This document shows, in pieces, positions 1 to 10,700 of a stretch of DNA of 64,000 nt. Origin of the DNA: Planctomycetota bacterium (GTDB lineage: Bacteria; Planctomycetota; J058; JAJDCP01); the NCBI GenBank assembly GCA_029260765.1, contig JAJDCP010000063.1:62001-126000 (forward strand), given 5' to 3'. Every line of letters begins with the position of its first letter. Position 1 is the stretch's first letter. The translations under genes and the position numbers were made by a program. The notes under the pieces were generated by a model. That model had not been told where the DNA came from. It saw nothing but the letters and a program-made list of their open reading frames with translations, and ran no database searches.

Positions 1-458
1 CTCCAGCAGGGTGCGGGCAAGTAGCGGCCGACCCGCGCATCTCCGTCCATGCAGGCTTCGACGGCTGGCGCCGCGGCGGCCGCACGCAATCCCTGCTCGG
101 CCAGCCACTCGAGGTCGCTCAACCAAGCCCCACTGGCAGACAGCCCATCGAGCCGACCCGCGACCAGCGCGACGAGGCTGTCGGACGGATAGCCGATCGC
201 GGCCAGGGTGCGGTAGATGTTCGTCCCGGAGCGCTCGGGGTCTTCGAGCAGCGCAGTCAGGTAGGGCACCGCAGGTCGGCCCTCGGGCCCGAGCTCTCGT
301 AACTGCTGCAGGGCCGCGCCATTCCACGACAGGTCTGCGATGATCCGTTCCAGGCGGGCGGACTGCGGCGCCCCGGCGCGCGGCACGAAGACACTGGCCA
401 GGCCGACGGCGAGCGCGGCGACGGCCAGGATCGCCCCGATGATGCGCCGCTGCTTCAT
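1..458 (-). CDS. HEAT-like repeat membrane-anchored protein, C-terminus off the window
   Basis: Open minus-strand frame from ATG at 458 to the left edge (152 codons seen). It starts MKQRRIIGAILAVAALAVGL, a basic start plus one hydrophobic segment, so the protein is probably anchored in the inner membrane or exported. After it come short amphipathic helices with the spacing of HEAT/armadillo-type repeats (for example GRPAVPYLTALLEDPERSG and an AIGYPSDSLVALVAG stretch). The frame has no stop and its codon use matches the neighbours. No enzyme motif is visible. The remainder lies outside the window, so no function can be assigned. Confidence 0.7.
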   Translation of the reverse strand, partial: MKQRRIIGAILAVAALAVGLASVFVPRAGAPQSARLERIIADLSWNGAALQQLRELGPEGRPAVPYLTALLEDPERSGTNIYRTLAAIGYPSDSLVALVAGRLDGLSASGAWLSDLEWLAEQGLRAAAAAPAVEACMDGDARVGRYLPAPCW

Positions 459-869
459 GCTTCCCGCAATTGCAAAGCGCCCATCGCATCGCGGCGGGCT
501 GCACCAAACAGGACAAGGGATAGCGAACTCCATCCCCCCGAACGCCTGCCCGCGAGAATACGGGGGCCGCCATGGGACCGCAAGCAGGCCAGATTTGTTG
601 CGATGGCATTTATGATTTTCGTCGCAGTCTGCTAACCGCCCATGCTGCCGCCGAGAATGGGAGATGGCTGCTGCCTGAGACCGGCTTTGACTTGGATCCT
701 GGCCTTCATTTCGTATCCTCCGCGAAAACAGAACAACTCTCGGGCACCGCGGCCCAACGCCTGATTGGCTGCGGCGCATTGAGCACTTCCTGGCGCGGGC
801 CGCCCCGCTGGTGTAGATTGAAGATCAAGTCCTGTCCGCCCATGGCTGCCTCGCGTTGGCGTGTTCAGC
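459..869. other. intergenic region without a supported gene
   Basis: About 410 bases between the divergent partial gene and the next + strand frame. Open frames on both strands here lack an SD and protein-like composition. No terminator, tRNA or riboswitch pattern was recognised. It presumably carries the promoter of the minus-strand HEAT-like gene. Confidence 0.5.
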
Positions 870-1133
870 ATGGCCAACAAAATTGGTACGAAAATGAGCG
901 TTCCAAACTCCAGGCTCGGACCCGCCGACGAGGTGACGGGTAACACCATCCGCCGCAACTTCGCCAGCGTGAAGATCAGCAACGACCTGGTCTCTGGCAA
1001 GAAGTTCCGGCTGGTCTTCAAACGCAAGAAAGTCGTGGAACCTGCGACCGCCAGGCTCCAGGCGAGCGCGCTGAAGATCAGTGCCCAGGTCGGCACAGCG
1101 TTCTGCGCCGAATGCCAGGCGGCCAAGGCCTGA
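870..1133 (+). CDS. small basic hypothetical protein (87 aa)
   Basis: Frame starting MANKIGTKMSVPNSRLGPAD and ending CAECQAAKA. The composition is mixed (Lys, Asn, Ile, Val, Phe) and looks more like real protein than the Arg/Pro-rich shadow frames nearby. There is a basic cluster FKRKKVV in the middle and two Cys near the end. No good SD precedes the ATG, and a 164-codon frame lies antisense to it, so the call is tentative. I do not recognise a family. Confidence 0.38.
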   Translation: MANKIGTKMSVPNSRLGPADEVTGNTIRRNFASVKISNDLVSGKKFRLVFKRKKVVEPATARLQASALKISAQVGTAFCAECQAAKA

Positions 1134-1356
1134 AGGGCGCTGCCACGCCCTGAGCCAGCGGCGCCCTCCGCTGTTTGACGACGCCTAGAGACAGCCTACC
1201 AGGTCCTGCGCACCCGAAGCCCGCACAGCCTTCCGCAGGGCATACGGGAGTGACGGTTGCGAGGGAACGGCTACCCTTTTTCTCGCATGTGAATCCTACC
1301 ACTTGCTACTGAGTATCGTGTACTCTTGCGGATACATACCCTTCGTCGAGTCTGCA

Positions 1357-1692
1357 ATGCTCATACGCCACGAACAGCTCCAGGCATTGGCACGTGAGGC
1401 ACGCATCCGTGCCGCTGCCCTGAGTCATCCACAGACGTTGGAACAGCTCGGCTGCGCAGCGTTCTGGAAACGCTGGCAGGACCTGGAAGTCCAAGCCAGC
1501 GCGCTGGGCTGTGACGAAGCCCAATCTGACCGCTATATCGAGCTCGGTCTCGTCCACGGCGAGGACTTCCCGCACGCCCCCGACTGGGTCCAGGCGATCC
1601 TCGGCTGGTCCTGCGAGGTCGAGACCCGGCTCAGCGCCATCGAGAAGCGCTCCAGGACAGAGGCGCTGCGAGGGGGACCGACAGTCCCCTGA
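1357..1692 (+). CDS. small secretion-module accessory protein (111 aa)
   Basis: Starts MLIRHEQLQALAREARIRAA. The pattern (an opening helix, then RYIELGLVHGEDFPHAPDWV near the end) resembles a family of about 100-150 aa proteins I know from type VI secretion/PAAR effector neighbourhoods, where a line like FIxLxLxFGxDF is typical. It sits 86 bases before the giant gene on the same strand, which fits an accessory role. The ATG at 1357 gives the family-like start; a TTG at 1303 would add 18 unsupported residues. The SD is weak. Function in the family is unknown to me. Confidence 0.6.
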   Translation: MLIRHEQLQALAREARIRAAALSHPQTLEQLGCAAFWKRWQDLEVQASALGCDEAQSDRYIELGLVHGEDFPHAPDWVQAILGWSCEVETRLSAIEKRSRTEALRGGPTVP

Positions 1693-1778
1693 GAAGCCAG
1701 ATTCCATGGAATCCGGCTGACAACGGGCCTGCACGTACAGGCCACTGATCCTACCGACCCCGGGATGAGGAGACCGAC

Positions 1779-4700
1779 GTGCCCAATTCCATCTGCTTCT
1801 CCAGTACGCCCATCGACACCGCCAGCGCCCATCCCGGCGGCGGTGACCTGATCAAGGTGGGGAGCTGGGAGGTCACGGTCAAGCTCGCGAGCCGGGCGCT
1901 GCAGGACATTGCCGGGCATTTGACTTGTGAGGCGATCGACACGCCGAACCACCGGTTCCCGTTCACCATCGCAACAGGAAAGAAGCGCGCCACCGTGCTC
2001 GTCCCCTTCGTGGCCACCGACCAGGCCTGCACCCTGAAGCTGCGCAGCGACACGGACGGCACTTCGGTGGTCGCTCCGAAAGTTCGCACCGTCCATCCGA
2101 GGGGCGTCGAAGCCCGCCTGCGCTGGAAAAAGGCAGGTGACGCTGCGCGGGTCTACACCCCGGGCATGCAGGACAAGCCGAAACTGCGGGTCAGGCTCAG
2201 CTACGGACTCGACACAGCCGCCAGCGTCACGATCGAAGGTGCTTCGCTGAAGAAGGGCAGGCTCACGTTCGACCTGCCCGCGGGCAGCGAATCGGTGGCC
2301 GTCCCGGCAGACAAGATCCAGATAAAGAAGCTGTCCGCGGCCACCACCGAGAACTGGACCATCGTGGAGCCAACCGACAGCAGCTATGGCCTACTCACGG
2401 GGTCAGAGTCGTTGTCGGTCAAACTGGGCCCCGACTACACACTGAGCTTCGACGATCCCTGGATCACAGAGCTACAGCACTACCACGTGGGCGACATGGT
2501 GCTCGTCAAGGTCAAGCTCAACCAGGCAGCCGATGCGGACCGGAGCTTCGGCACGCTTACCTTTCCACGCTCGACGGACCGTGGCCCCTGGACGGTACGT
2601 GATGACTTCACACCTCTGCAGGAAGTGAGCGGCGACAACTCCGTCGATCTACAATTCGCAGAGAATACAAGCAGCCTCGAGGTGAAGCTCAAACTCGAGA
2701 TCGAGGGCAAGCCGAACTTCACGCTGGTGCCCGCGGCAGAGGTGAAGAAGGGCGCCAAGACGAGCCGGAAGCTGGCGACGAAGGTCCTGCCGCGGAACCG
2801 GCTCTTCTTCGAGGCAGGAGCCATCGTTCCCTCCTGGCCTGTCCGCCATGACGAAACGGCGACCGTGACTGTGAAGCTGACCCATCCGGTCCACCTGCCG
2901 AAAACAGGCGCGGTTCGGGTCGCATACCTCACGTGCCCGGAAGCCTTCAGCAACAGATACAGGGTGAAGTTGAAGGAGAACGATGCCAGCGCAGCCATCG
3001 ATGTGGTCTTTGACAAGCTGGACACCTTGCCCCCGTCGACCAGCCACGTCGACCTGAAACTCGAGCACCGCCGCGCTCCGATGAAGTGCGACCTGGAAAT
3101 CCAGGAGCTGCCCGGGGGGACGCAGCTCGAAGCGGCAGCCTTGCTCGAGTACGGCATCCTGCGCGTGCCGATCGTCTTCAAGCGCAGGCTGCGCTTCGCT
3201 GATCCTACTCCGATCGAAGATGTCCTGCGGGAGGACGGCGCGACCCGGCATCTGAAGATCGGGGAGAACAAGGTCCACCTCAGACTCAAGAAAAAGTCCG
3301 GGCAAAAGCTTGTGGGCTATCTCGCCTGCGCGGCCTTCGATCCGGGCGATAACGTGAGCTTCGAGATCCCCGCCGGGGATCTCAAACTGTCCGTCCCGGT
3401 GAAGTTCAAGCGCTCCCATCAGCCCGTGCCCTTGGAGCTCGCCGTCGACGGCGACGACGCGGAGGTCTACCGGGACGCCTCCCTTACCGTCCACCCCCAG
3501 CTGCCCCAGGCGCGCCTGAAATGGCGGGACCCCACCAAAGCAAACAGGCTCTATGCGCCCTCTGGTAGCAGGCGGCCGAAGCTCGACCTCGTCATGAGCT
3601 ACGCCCCCCTCGAAGAGGTGCGTTTCCAGTTGCTGGGCGACGGGCTGCAGACAGCATTGACGCTGACGGTCAAGGCGAACGAGGCCAGCCTGCAGATCCC
3701 GGAGGGCCTGACGACTCCCGCAGACTTCGCGATCAAGGCCAAGGGATTGAAGAAGGAGCGGAATGAGGAGTGGGAGCTGACGGCCGAGACGCCCGAGCTG
3801 GCCCTGCCCGGTCTGCTCCCTGACGCCAATGATCTGACGAGCAAGCTCATCGTGCACCTGGCGCCCGACTTCACGGTGAGCTTCGCCCCCGACGAGGCCT
3901 GGATCTCCGACCAGGCGAAGTTCTTCGAGGGCGATGAGGTCGAGATCCTGGTACAGCTGAACCGGAAGTCCCGTTCGAGCAGTAAACTCCGCGCCAAGCT
4001 GGAATATCCGAGTGACACCGGGAAGAGGACCGAGGACATCACGATCCCTTCGGGCAAGATGGAGAAGAAGTTCAGCATCCCGCTTACCAAGCACGACCTC
4101 AACTCGCACTTCAAGCTCGTGCCGGAAGATCCCTGCAAGCCTGGCAAGAAGGTCGAGCACCACCTGCGGGTCCACCAGAAGAACCGCCTGCTATTCAAGT
4201 CCGACCCCATCAGCCCCAAGGGCCCCTACCATCAAGGGGACAAGGCCTGGGTCAGCGTCAGCCTCAAGCGTCCCTGCGCCCTGCCCAACGGGGCTGCTCG
4301 TTTGGAGCTGGCCCAGCTCGCCTGCCCCGGTTTCAGCGCGCCGGTGCCTGTCTCCTTCAACAACGGGCAAAGCGACGCGCGGGTCGAGGTCACATTCGAC
4401 AACCTCGCCGGCCAGCGGGGCCACCTCGAGATCAAGATCGAGACGCTGGGCACATGTCCCCTTCCCGTGCGTGTCGCAGCCCTGGCCCGCACCCCCCTGG
4501 TGACGAAGAATCAGAAGCTCGAAGCCGGCATCCTGCGCGTCGCCATCGACGAGAAACGGCGCCTGGACATCGCCCCCAGCTTTGGCGGCCACTGGTACAC
4601 GGGAGACACCCTGCGCCTCGAGCTCGAGTCCAGTGGCGACCTGGCCGACGGCGCGAGCGCCGGCAATCTGAAGAGCAAGCTGTTCTCGAGCACCGGAGGA

Positions 4701-7700
4701 TCCGGCACCTCTGCCATCACACGGAACGGCGGCAGCGACGAGCTGTTCCCCGTCAGCGTGGCCGACACGATCCAGCAGACGGCCTTCCATCCCAGGAAAG
4801 TCGACCTCGTGCTGGAGCCGCCAGGGACCCATTCGGTCCGCAGTCAAGGCAAGGTCAAGGTCGATCTGCTGCCCTATCCCCAGGTGCGCTTCGCCGACGT
4901 GGCCATCGACAAGCCCCACGGGGAGGTCGAAAAGAACGGCGAGGTCTTCGTCTTCAACAAGCAGGACACTCCCCGTTTCCGCATCCAGCTGGTCCAGGGC
5001 AAGCGGCCGCCGCAGGCCGGGCTCAGGTTCCGCCTGAGCTCTGATGGGACGCCGCCGGCCTTCGATCCTCCCGTCGAGATCGACTTCACCCCCGACGACT
5101 TCAAGAGAGGAGCGATCAAGGGCGTCGAATCCATCACGCTCAACGAGGTCTGCGGGCAGGACCCCCTCCAACCGGGCGTGGTCATCAAGCTCGAGGCCGT
5201 GGACCGCTGTCGGAATCCGGACCGCCCGCAGCAGCAACAGATCAAGATCAAGGTGGGCGCCTCGACGACCCTGGGCTTCGGAGAAGGGGCGAACTGGCTC
5301 GAGCCCAAGCGGCCGAAAGTCACCGAACGTGGAACTGTCCGTCTGTCTCTGCGGGGGGAGGCGCCCACCGGCGGCGATGTGAACCTCGAGCTCAAGAGCC
5401 CGGCGCTGACCGCCCCGATGCCGGTCACTGTGCCGGCGGGGAGCTGGGCCACCGGGGAGTTCGAGATCATCGACGTGCCCTTCGATGCGCCGGGTCAGGA
5501 GATCAGCCTCGTGATGGCGACCCGCCTTGACTGTCGCCTGATGGAAGCGACCAGCGCTGGCGGCGTGGAGACCGTGACCCGGCCGCTGAGCATGGGCAAG
5601 TCGACTTATGTCAGCCTGGAGGCGGACGCCCTCGGAGTGGTCTGGACCGAGACGCCCGGGCCGTTCTTTCCCGGTGATACGGTCGTGGTCCGCGTCAACC
5701 TGGTCGAGCCGGCCCGCGCCCCCAACGCCCCGGGCAGCGAGAACCTGCTGAAGATCGAAGCCGGAGTCCGCAAGGTGCTGGTGGCCGACCTGCAATGCGA
5801 CGCCTTCGTCGCGCCGAGGCCGTCCACGGGGACCCAGACCGATCCCAAGGGTCCGGTGCTCGCCCCGGTCTATGTCGAGGAAGGGAGGGCGACGGCGAGG
5901 CTGAGCTTCAAGATCGCCAAGACGGTCACAGAACACAAAGAGGCCCCCGTCATCCTGAGCCAGAGCAAGAACAGGTTCTACGCTCCCAAGAAGAAGCAGA
6001 AATTCAAGCTCGAGGTGCAGCCTCTGCCGATGCTGCGTTTCGCTGCAGTTCAGCCGCAGCTGGGTGCGCAGGCCCCCTATGTAGCGGCGAAGGACTCGAG
6101 CCCTACGGTCCGCTTCGAGGTAGACGGGCCGCCCCCAGACCGCGCACCGTGTCGCTTCCAGGTATCCTTCGAGGGCTTCGCCGGACCGGGACTCGTGGGC
6201 AGGGCGCTGGAGCTGGCACAGCACTTCGAGGTCTCCTTCAGCAGGGCGGACTACGAAAACGGCCTGGTCCGCGATGACCACCTGGCTCCGCGGGACAAGA
6301 CGGTCTTCTTCGAGAGGCAGCTGGGACGGCTTCTGCGCGTGCCGCAGCAGCTCCTGGGTACGACGACCAGTCCTCAGCTGAAGATCGCGCCGGTCGTCGT
6401 GGTCAGCCCGGGCGGACCTCCGCTGCCTTCGGTGCATCCGGACTTCCGGGTCGCGACCGGCCCTTCCAGCCGCAGCACCTTGGACCTGACGGTCGCCACC
6501 GACTCGGTGTTCCTGCCCGATGACAGCTGGTGGATCCTGCCGGATTCCTGGTACGACGCGACCAACGATGACCGAGAAGTCTTCACAGACCCCGATGAGG
6601 AGCAGGGCGCCAAGGGCTGGCTGGCCTTCAGGCCCCTGCAGGTTGTGCGCGGCGATGCCTGTATCGTGCGGGTGCAGCGTGTGGGGAACCTCGGAACGGA
6701 CATCCTCGCGGGCGAGTTTGAGCTCAGCTGCCCGCACTTCGAGCGGTCCCAGGGAAGAGCCATCCGCTATCCGGTGGTGTGGCAGTCGGGCGCAGAAATG
6801 TCGGATGCGATCCCCGTGACCTTTGCCGAGAAAGCACACAGCCTCCTGCCAAGCACGGGGGGCGACAAGCGCAAGGCGGACGTCGCGCGTACCGCCGTGA
6901 TCAGCGTCGTCAAGAAGCCCACAGCCACATCACCACTGCTGGTGAGCGTCGGCCGGGCCAGCCGCAGCGTGCAGCTGTTCGGGTTCCGCCACCTCAGCCT
7001 GGCAGGCGAGCCCCTCAGTGTCGACGACTCGACCCGCTACAGCGACAAGAAGAAGAAGGGCAAGAAGCGCTACCGCTTCCTCATCGGTGAGACCATCGAG
7101 GTCGAGGTGCTGCTGCTGCCGCCGCCCTTCGCGGAGGTGCGGGCGCTCCTGCTCGGCCACGCGGTCGGCCAGATCGCTCCCCTCGCGGGCGATCCGTACA
7201 TCCTGGCGCCCGGCATCGGTGACATGGAGGTCGTCTTCAAGCGCGGCCAGTGCCGCCAGGTGGCCAGCATCACCCCGGCCCTGCCGACCGTGCTCGTCGG
7301 TGCGGACATAGAAGAAGATCACCAGCGGCTCTTTCTGGGCCTCGACCAGTCTGCCTACCCGGACGTGCGCATGGCAAAGAAGGGCATGGAGCTCTGGAAG
7401 GACAGCCAGGGCCGCAGTTTCTCTCGCAGTAGTATCGGAGGGGCTGGACGGGTCCAGACCTACCTGCGGGTCGAGATCCACCTGTCGGGTCTGGGCTTCG
7501 ATGCCGAGCGTCCGCTGGTTCTGGCCAGCGAGTCAGAAGAGGAGAACCTGGATGGCGTCTTCAGCCGCCTCGAGCAGGCGGTCTTCCGGCTAAAGCTCGA
7601 CCCGCCGCCCCCGGCGGCTGTCGAGCTGAAGCTGGTCTCTCCGACCTTCGCAGCGGACGAGCTCGTGCAGATTGCCGCTGGGGAGACCGAGAAGGAGGTG

Positions 7701-10700
7701 CGGGTCACCCTGGAGAATCACTCCCTCGATCCGAATGATGACCCTCAACCGGTCCAGGTCGAGGTCGTACGGCAGAGCGGACCCTGCGTGGTGCTCAATG
7801 AGAAGCCGTTCCGCAACGCGCTTTCGATCAAGGTTCGGGCCGATCCGGCCGTGGCCTTCCCCCTGACCTTCGACAAGCGGACCCTCGAGCACCTGGATTC
7901 TCTCAGCACCGATCTGGAGCGCGAGGCGATCGCGGGGCCAGAGTGGCAGCGCCACCACGGCCCTTGGATCGAGCCCACAGGGAGCCGCCACGTGGTCGGA
8001 GACAAGGTCCGGCTGCATGCGCTGAGCAGCCTCGAGGCAGTGGCGGGCCAGCACGTGCTGGTGAAGAGCCCGGTCTTCGACCGGGAGTGGAGCCTGCAGT
8101 TCGCCCAGAACGACCGGGAGGCCTCGGTCGAGGCGGTCATCGCCCAGAAAGGCAAAGGCCTCGAGACTGTGCAGCTCGAGCTGCCCGAAAATGCCGAGGG
8201 CTTTCGCATCAGCCACCTTAAGGTGCAAAAGCTGCTCGTGGTCGAGAAACGCCGGGTCTACTTTCCACCCAGGGCCTGCATCTCTCCGAGCGGGCCCTTC
8301 GTGAGGAACGACTGGGTGACCCTCTCGCTGTGCCTCGATCCACCCGCCGGCCTCGATGGGGCGAGCTGCGAGATCACGGGCCCCTTCCCCACCCAGACCT
8401 GCAACTTCGCCACCGGGGAGAGCTTCCAGGAAGTCTCGGTGCAGCTGAAGACGGAGTCCGACGCTCCCCAGCGCATAGCCGTCAAGCGCCTCGAGCACTG
8501 CGATGTGGGCAAGAGTGACGGCTTCGAAGTCGTGGTGCGCAAGCCCGAAGTGAAGCTGGCCGCCGAGCCGGTCGATCCGCCGGAGCGCTGCCACCTCGGC
8601 GAGCGCGCCACCCTGTGGCTCGAGCTGAACACCCCGGCGCCCTGCGCCGAGCCCTGGATTCCGGGCAGCCCCGTGCCCGACACGACAGACGAGCTGGGCT
8701 ACGGCTGCAAGGTCGAGGTCACAGGGCCGTGCTTTGTCGGCGCCCCCTATGAGGCGTGCTTCGCACCCGGTGTCAGCAAGATGGGGGTGGAGGTCCGCTT
8801 CATCGGCGAAAACCCGGGCGTCTACGAAGTGCAGCTGCAGACACCGGAGCGTTGCAAACTCTCCCAGAGCCAGAGCGTGCAGATCGAGCTGAAGGACGCG
8901 CCGCGCGTCTTCTTCTCCGATCCACCCCTCGAAGGCTTCGGCGTCGACGAGGTCTTTACACCAGGGGTGCAGGTCCCCCTGCGCATCGAGCTCTCCGAGC
9001 CGCCGAAGAGGGCCTTCCGGGTCGCCATCGCCAGCCAGGCCTTCGGCTCGACGGTCTACCACCTGCAGATTCCCAAGCCGCCGAAGATCACCGTCGAGCA
9101 GCGACTGACTCCGGGCTACAAGGCCGCCAAGCCGATCTACACCCAGATCGTCACCCTCGCGAGCGGCGTCATGGCCGAAAGCGACGGCGTCCCGCTGCGG
9201 CGCCGCAAGATCTTCCTGACCCCCGAGCCCGGCTCGCGCTACCTGCGTGGCCTGGACGAGAGCTATGTGTTGGGGTTGCAGGTCAGCAGCGATACCAGTA
9301 AGACCTCCTGCGCCGAGGTCCTTCACAACGGACAGAGCATGCACCCCCAGGCCGTCCCCGAGACCGAGGACGACCTGATCGACGCATCTTCGTACTGCAA
9401 CCTCCACCGCGTCCTGGTCGTCGAGTACCACGGCAAGCGCAAAGCGAAGAAGAAGACGAAGGGCGCGACACAGAACACGGGCTCGTCCCCCCGCACGATC
9501 CGGGACACCACCGCCTCACCCCACGCGGCGCTGTTCGTCCAGGGTAAACCCATCACCGACCTGCTGCACGGCCTGCAGCTCGGGCCCAACCTGTTGAAAC
9601 GCGGCCCGTTCCAGCTGGTGTCGAACCGCCAATACGCCAAGGCAGGTGATCCACCAGAGAGCGACTGGATTCTGGTCAGCACGCCCGGCAACCCGCCTCT
9701 GCTGGAGGTGATCGCCAGCCCCGTACCGGCCGAGCCTCTCGATCCGACGGCGATCGAGCCGGGATCTGAGCCCCACCTGCACCAGACGCATCTGTCCTTC
9801 CAGGCCAAGCGGGACAAGTTCTGCAAGAAGCTCTTCCGTGAAGGGACCTCGGTGCGCCAGCACCCCCTGCTGGACGTCCACCACTCGCGGGGCAAGTCGC
9901 TCTCGGGCATCCCGGTCGGCAAGCACAAGAAGCGCAAGCCGCTGCGCCCACCGGTGCCGAACGTGCGCCCGAACGCCGCCAGTGTGGACGACCCGCACGT
10001 CAACGGCCGCCAGGGGATGGGGCTGCGCGAAGACTCCTTCGGCTCAGACCAGCGGCTGCTCGGAACCCAAGAAGATCCCGGTCCCCACGTCGTGCAGCCT
10101 GTGCGCCCTGGAGACCTGCAGCAGACGCCCCACACCGAGGCTCCGAGCGGTCCGGAGCAGCCTGGGCAGGACGAGACCACCCTGCCGGGCTACGCGACGC
10201 TGTTCACCATGACGGTCGAGCCACCGGGGCAGCTCTGGGACCTGCTCGAGATGGCCCCGCCCGTTCCGCCTGAGGCGGAGATGTTCCTGGTGCCGATGAT
10301 TCCGGGCACCGAGACTCTGGTCGCGGACTACCAGCTGCTGACCGGCACGGCACCTGAGCAGAGCAGCGAGGTGGACACAGGACAGGGCTTTGATAGCAGC
10401 ACGATGAGCCTGGCCGGCATCCCCGTGACCAAGCTGCTCGAGCTGGTCAGCTTTCCGCTGCAGCGGCCCCGCATCTACGATGTCCGCTTCCGCACCTGTG
10501 GGCGGCCGAACACCACGCCCACACCGCCGGAGCAGCCCAAGCAGCCCTGCGAAGAGCTGGCCCTGAAGCTGAAGGTCTATCCCTCCTCGGAGTTCAACAT
10601 CTTCTTCAAGTACCAGATCGTTCCCGAGACCCTGCGGGCCGGCGTGAAAGGAGACTTCCTCGGCGGGACGACGAGCAGCTCCGTCGACCTGACGAGCGAT

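Noticed and set aside
632..1126. 164-codon minus-strand frame
   Set aside because: Antisense to the small basic protein and less protein-like. Neither is certain, but the + frame reads better.
4191..6839. 882-codon minus-strand frame inside the giant gene
   Set aside because: Antisense shadow of a GC-rich gene; composition rich in Arg/Gly/Asp/Leu repeats, no SD, no motif.
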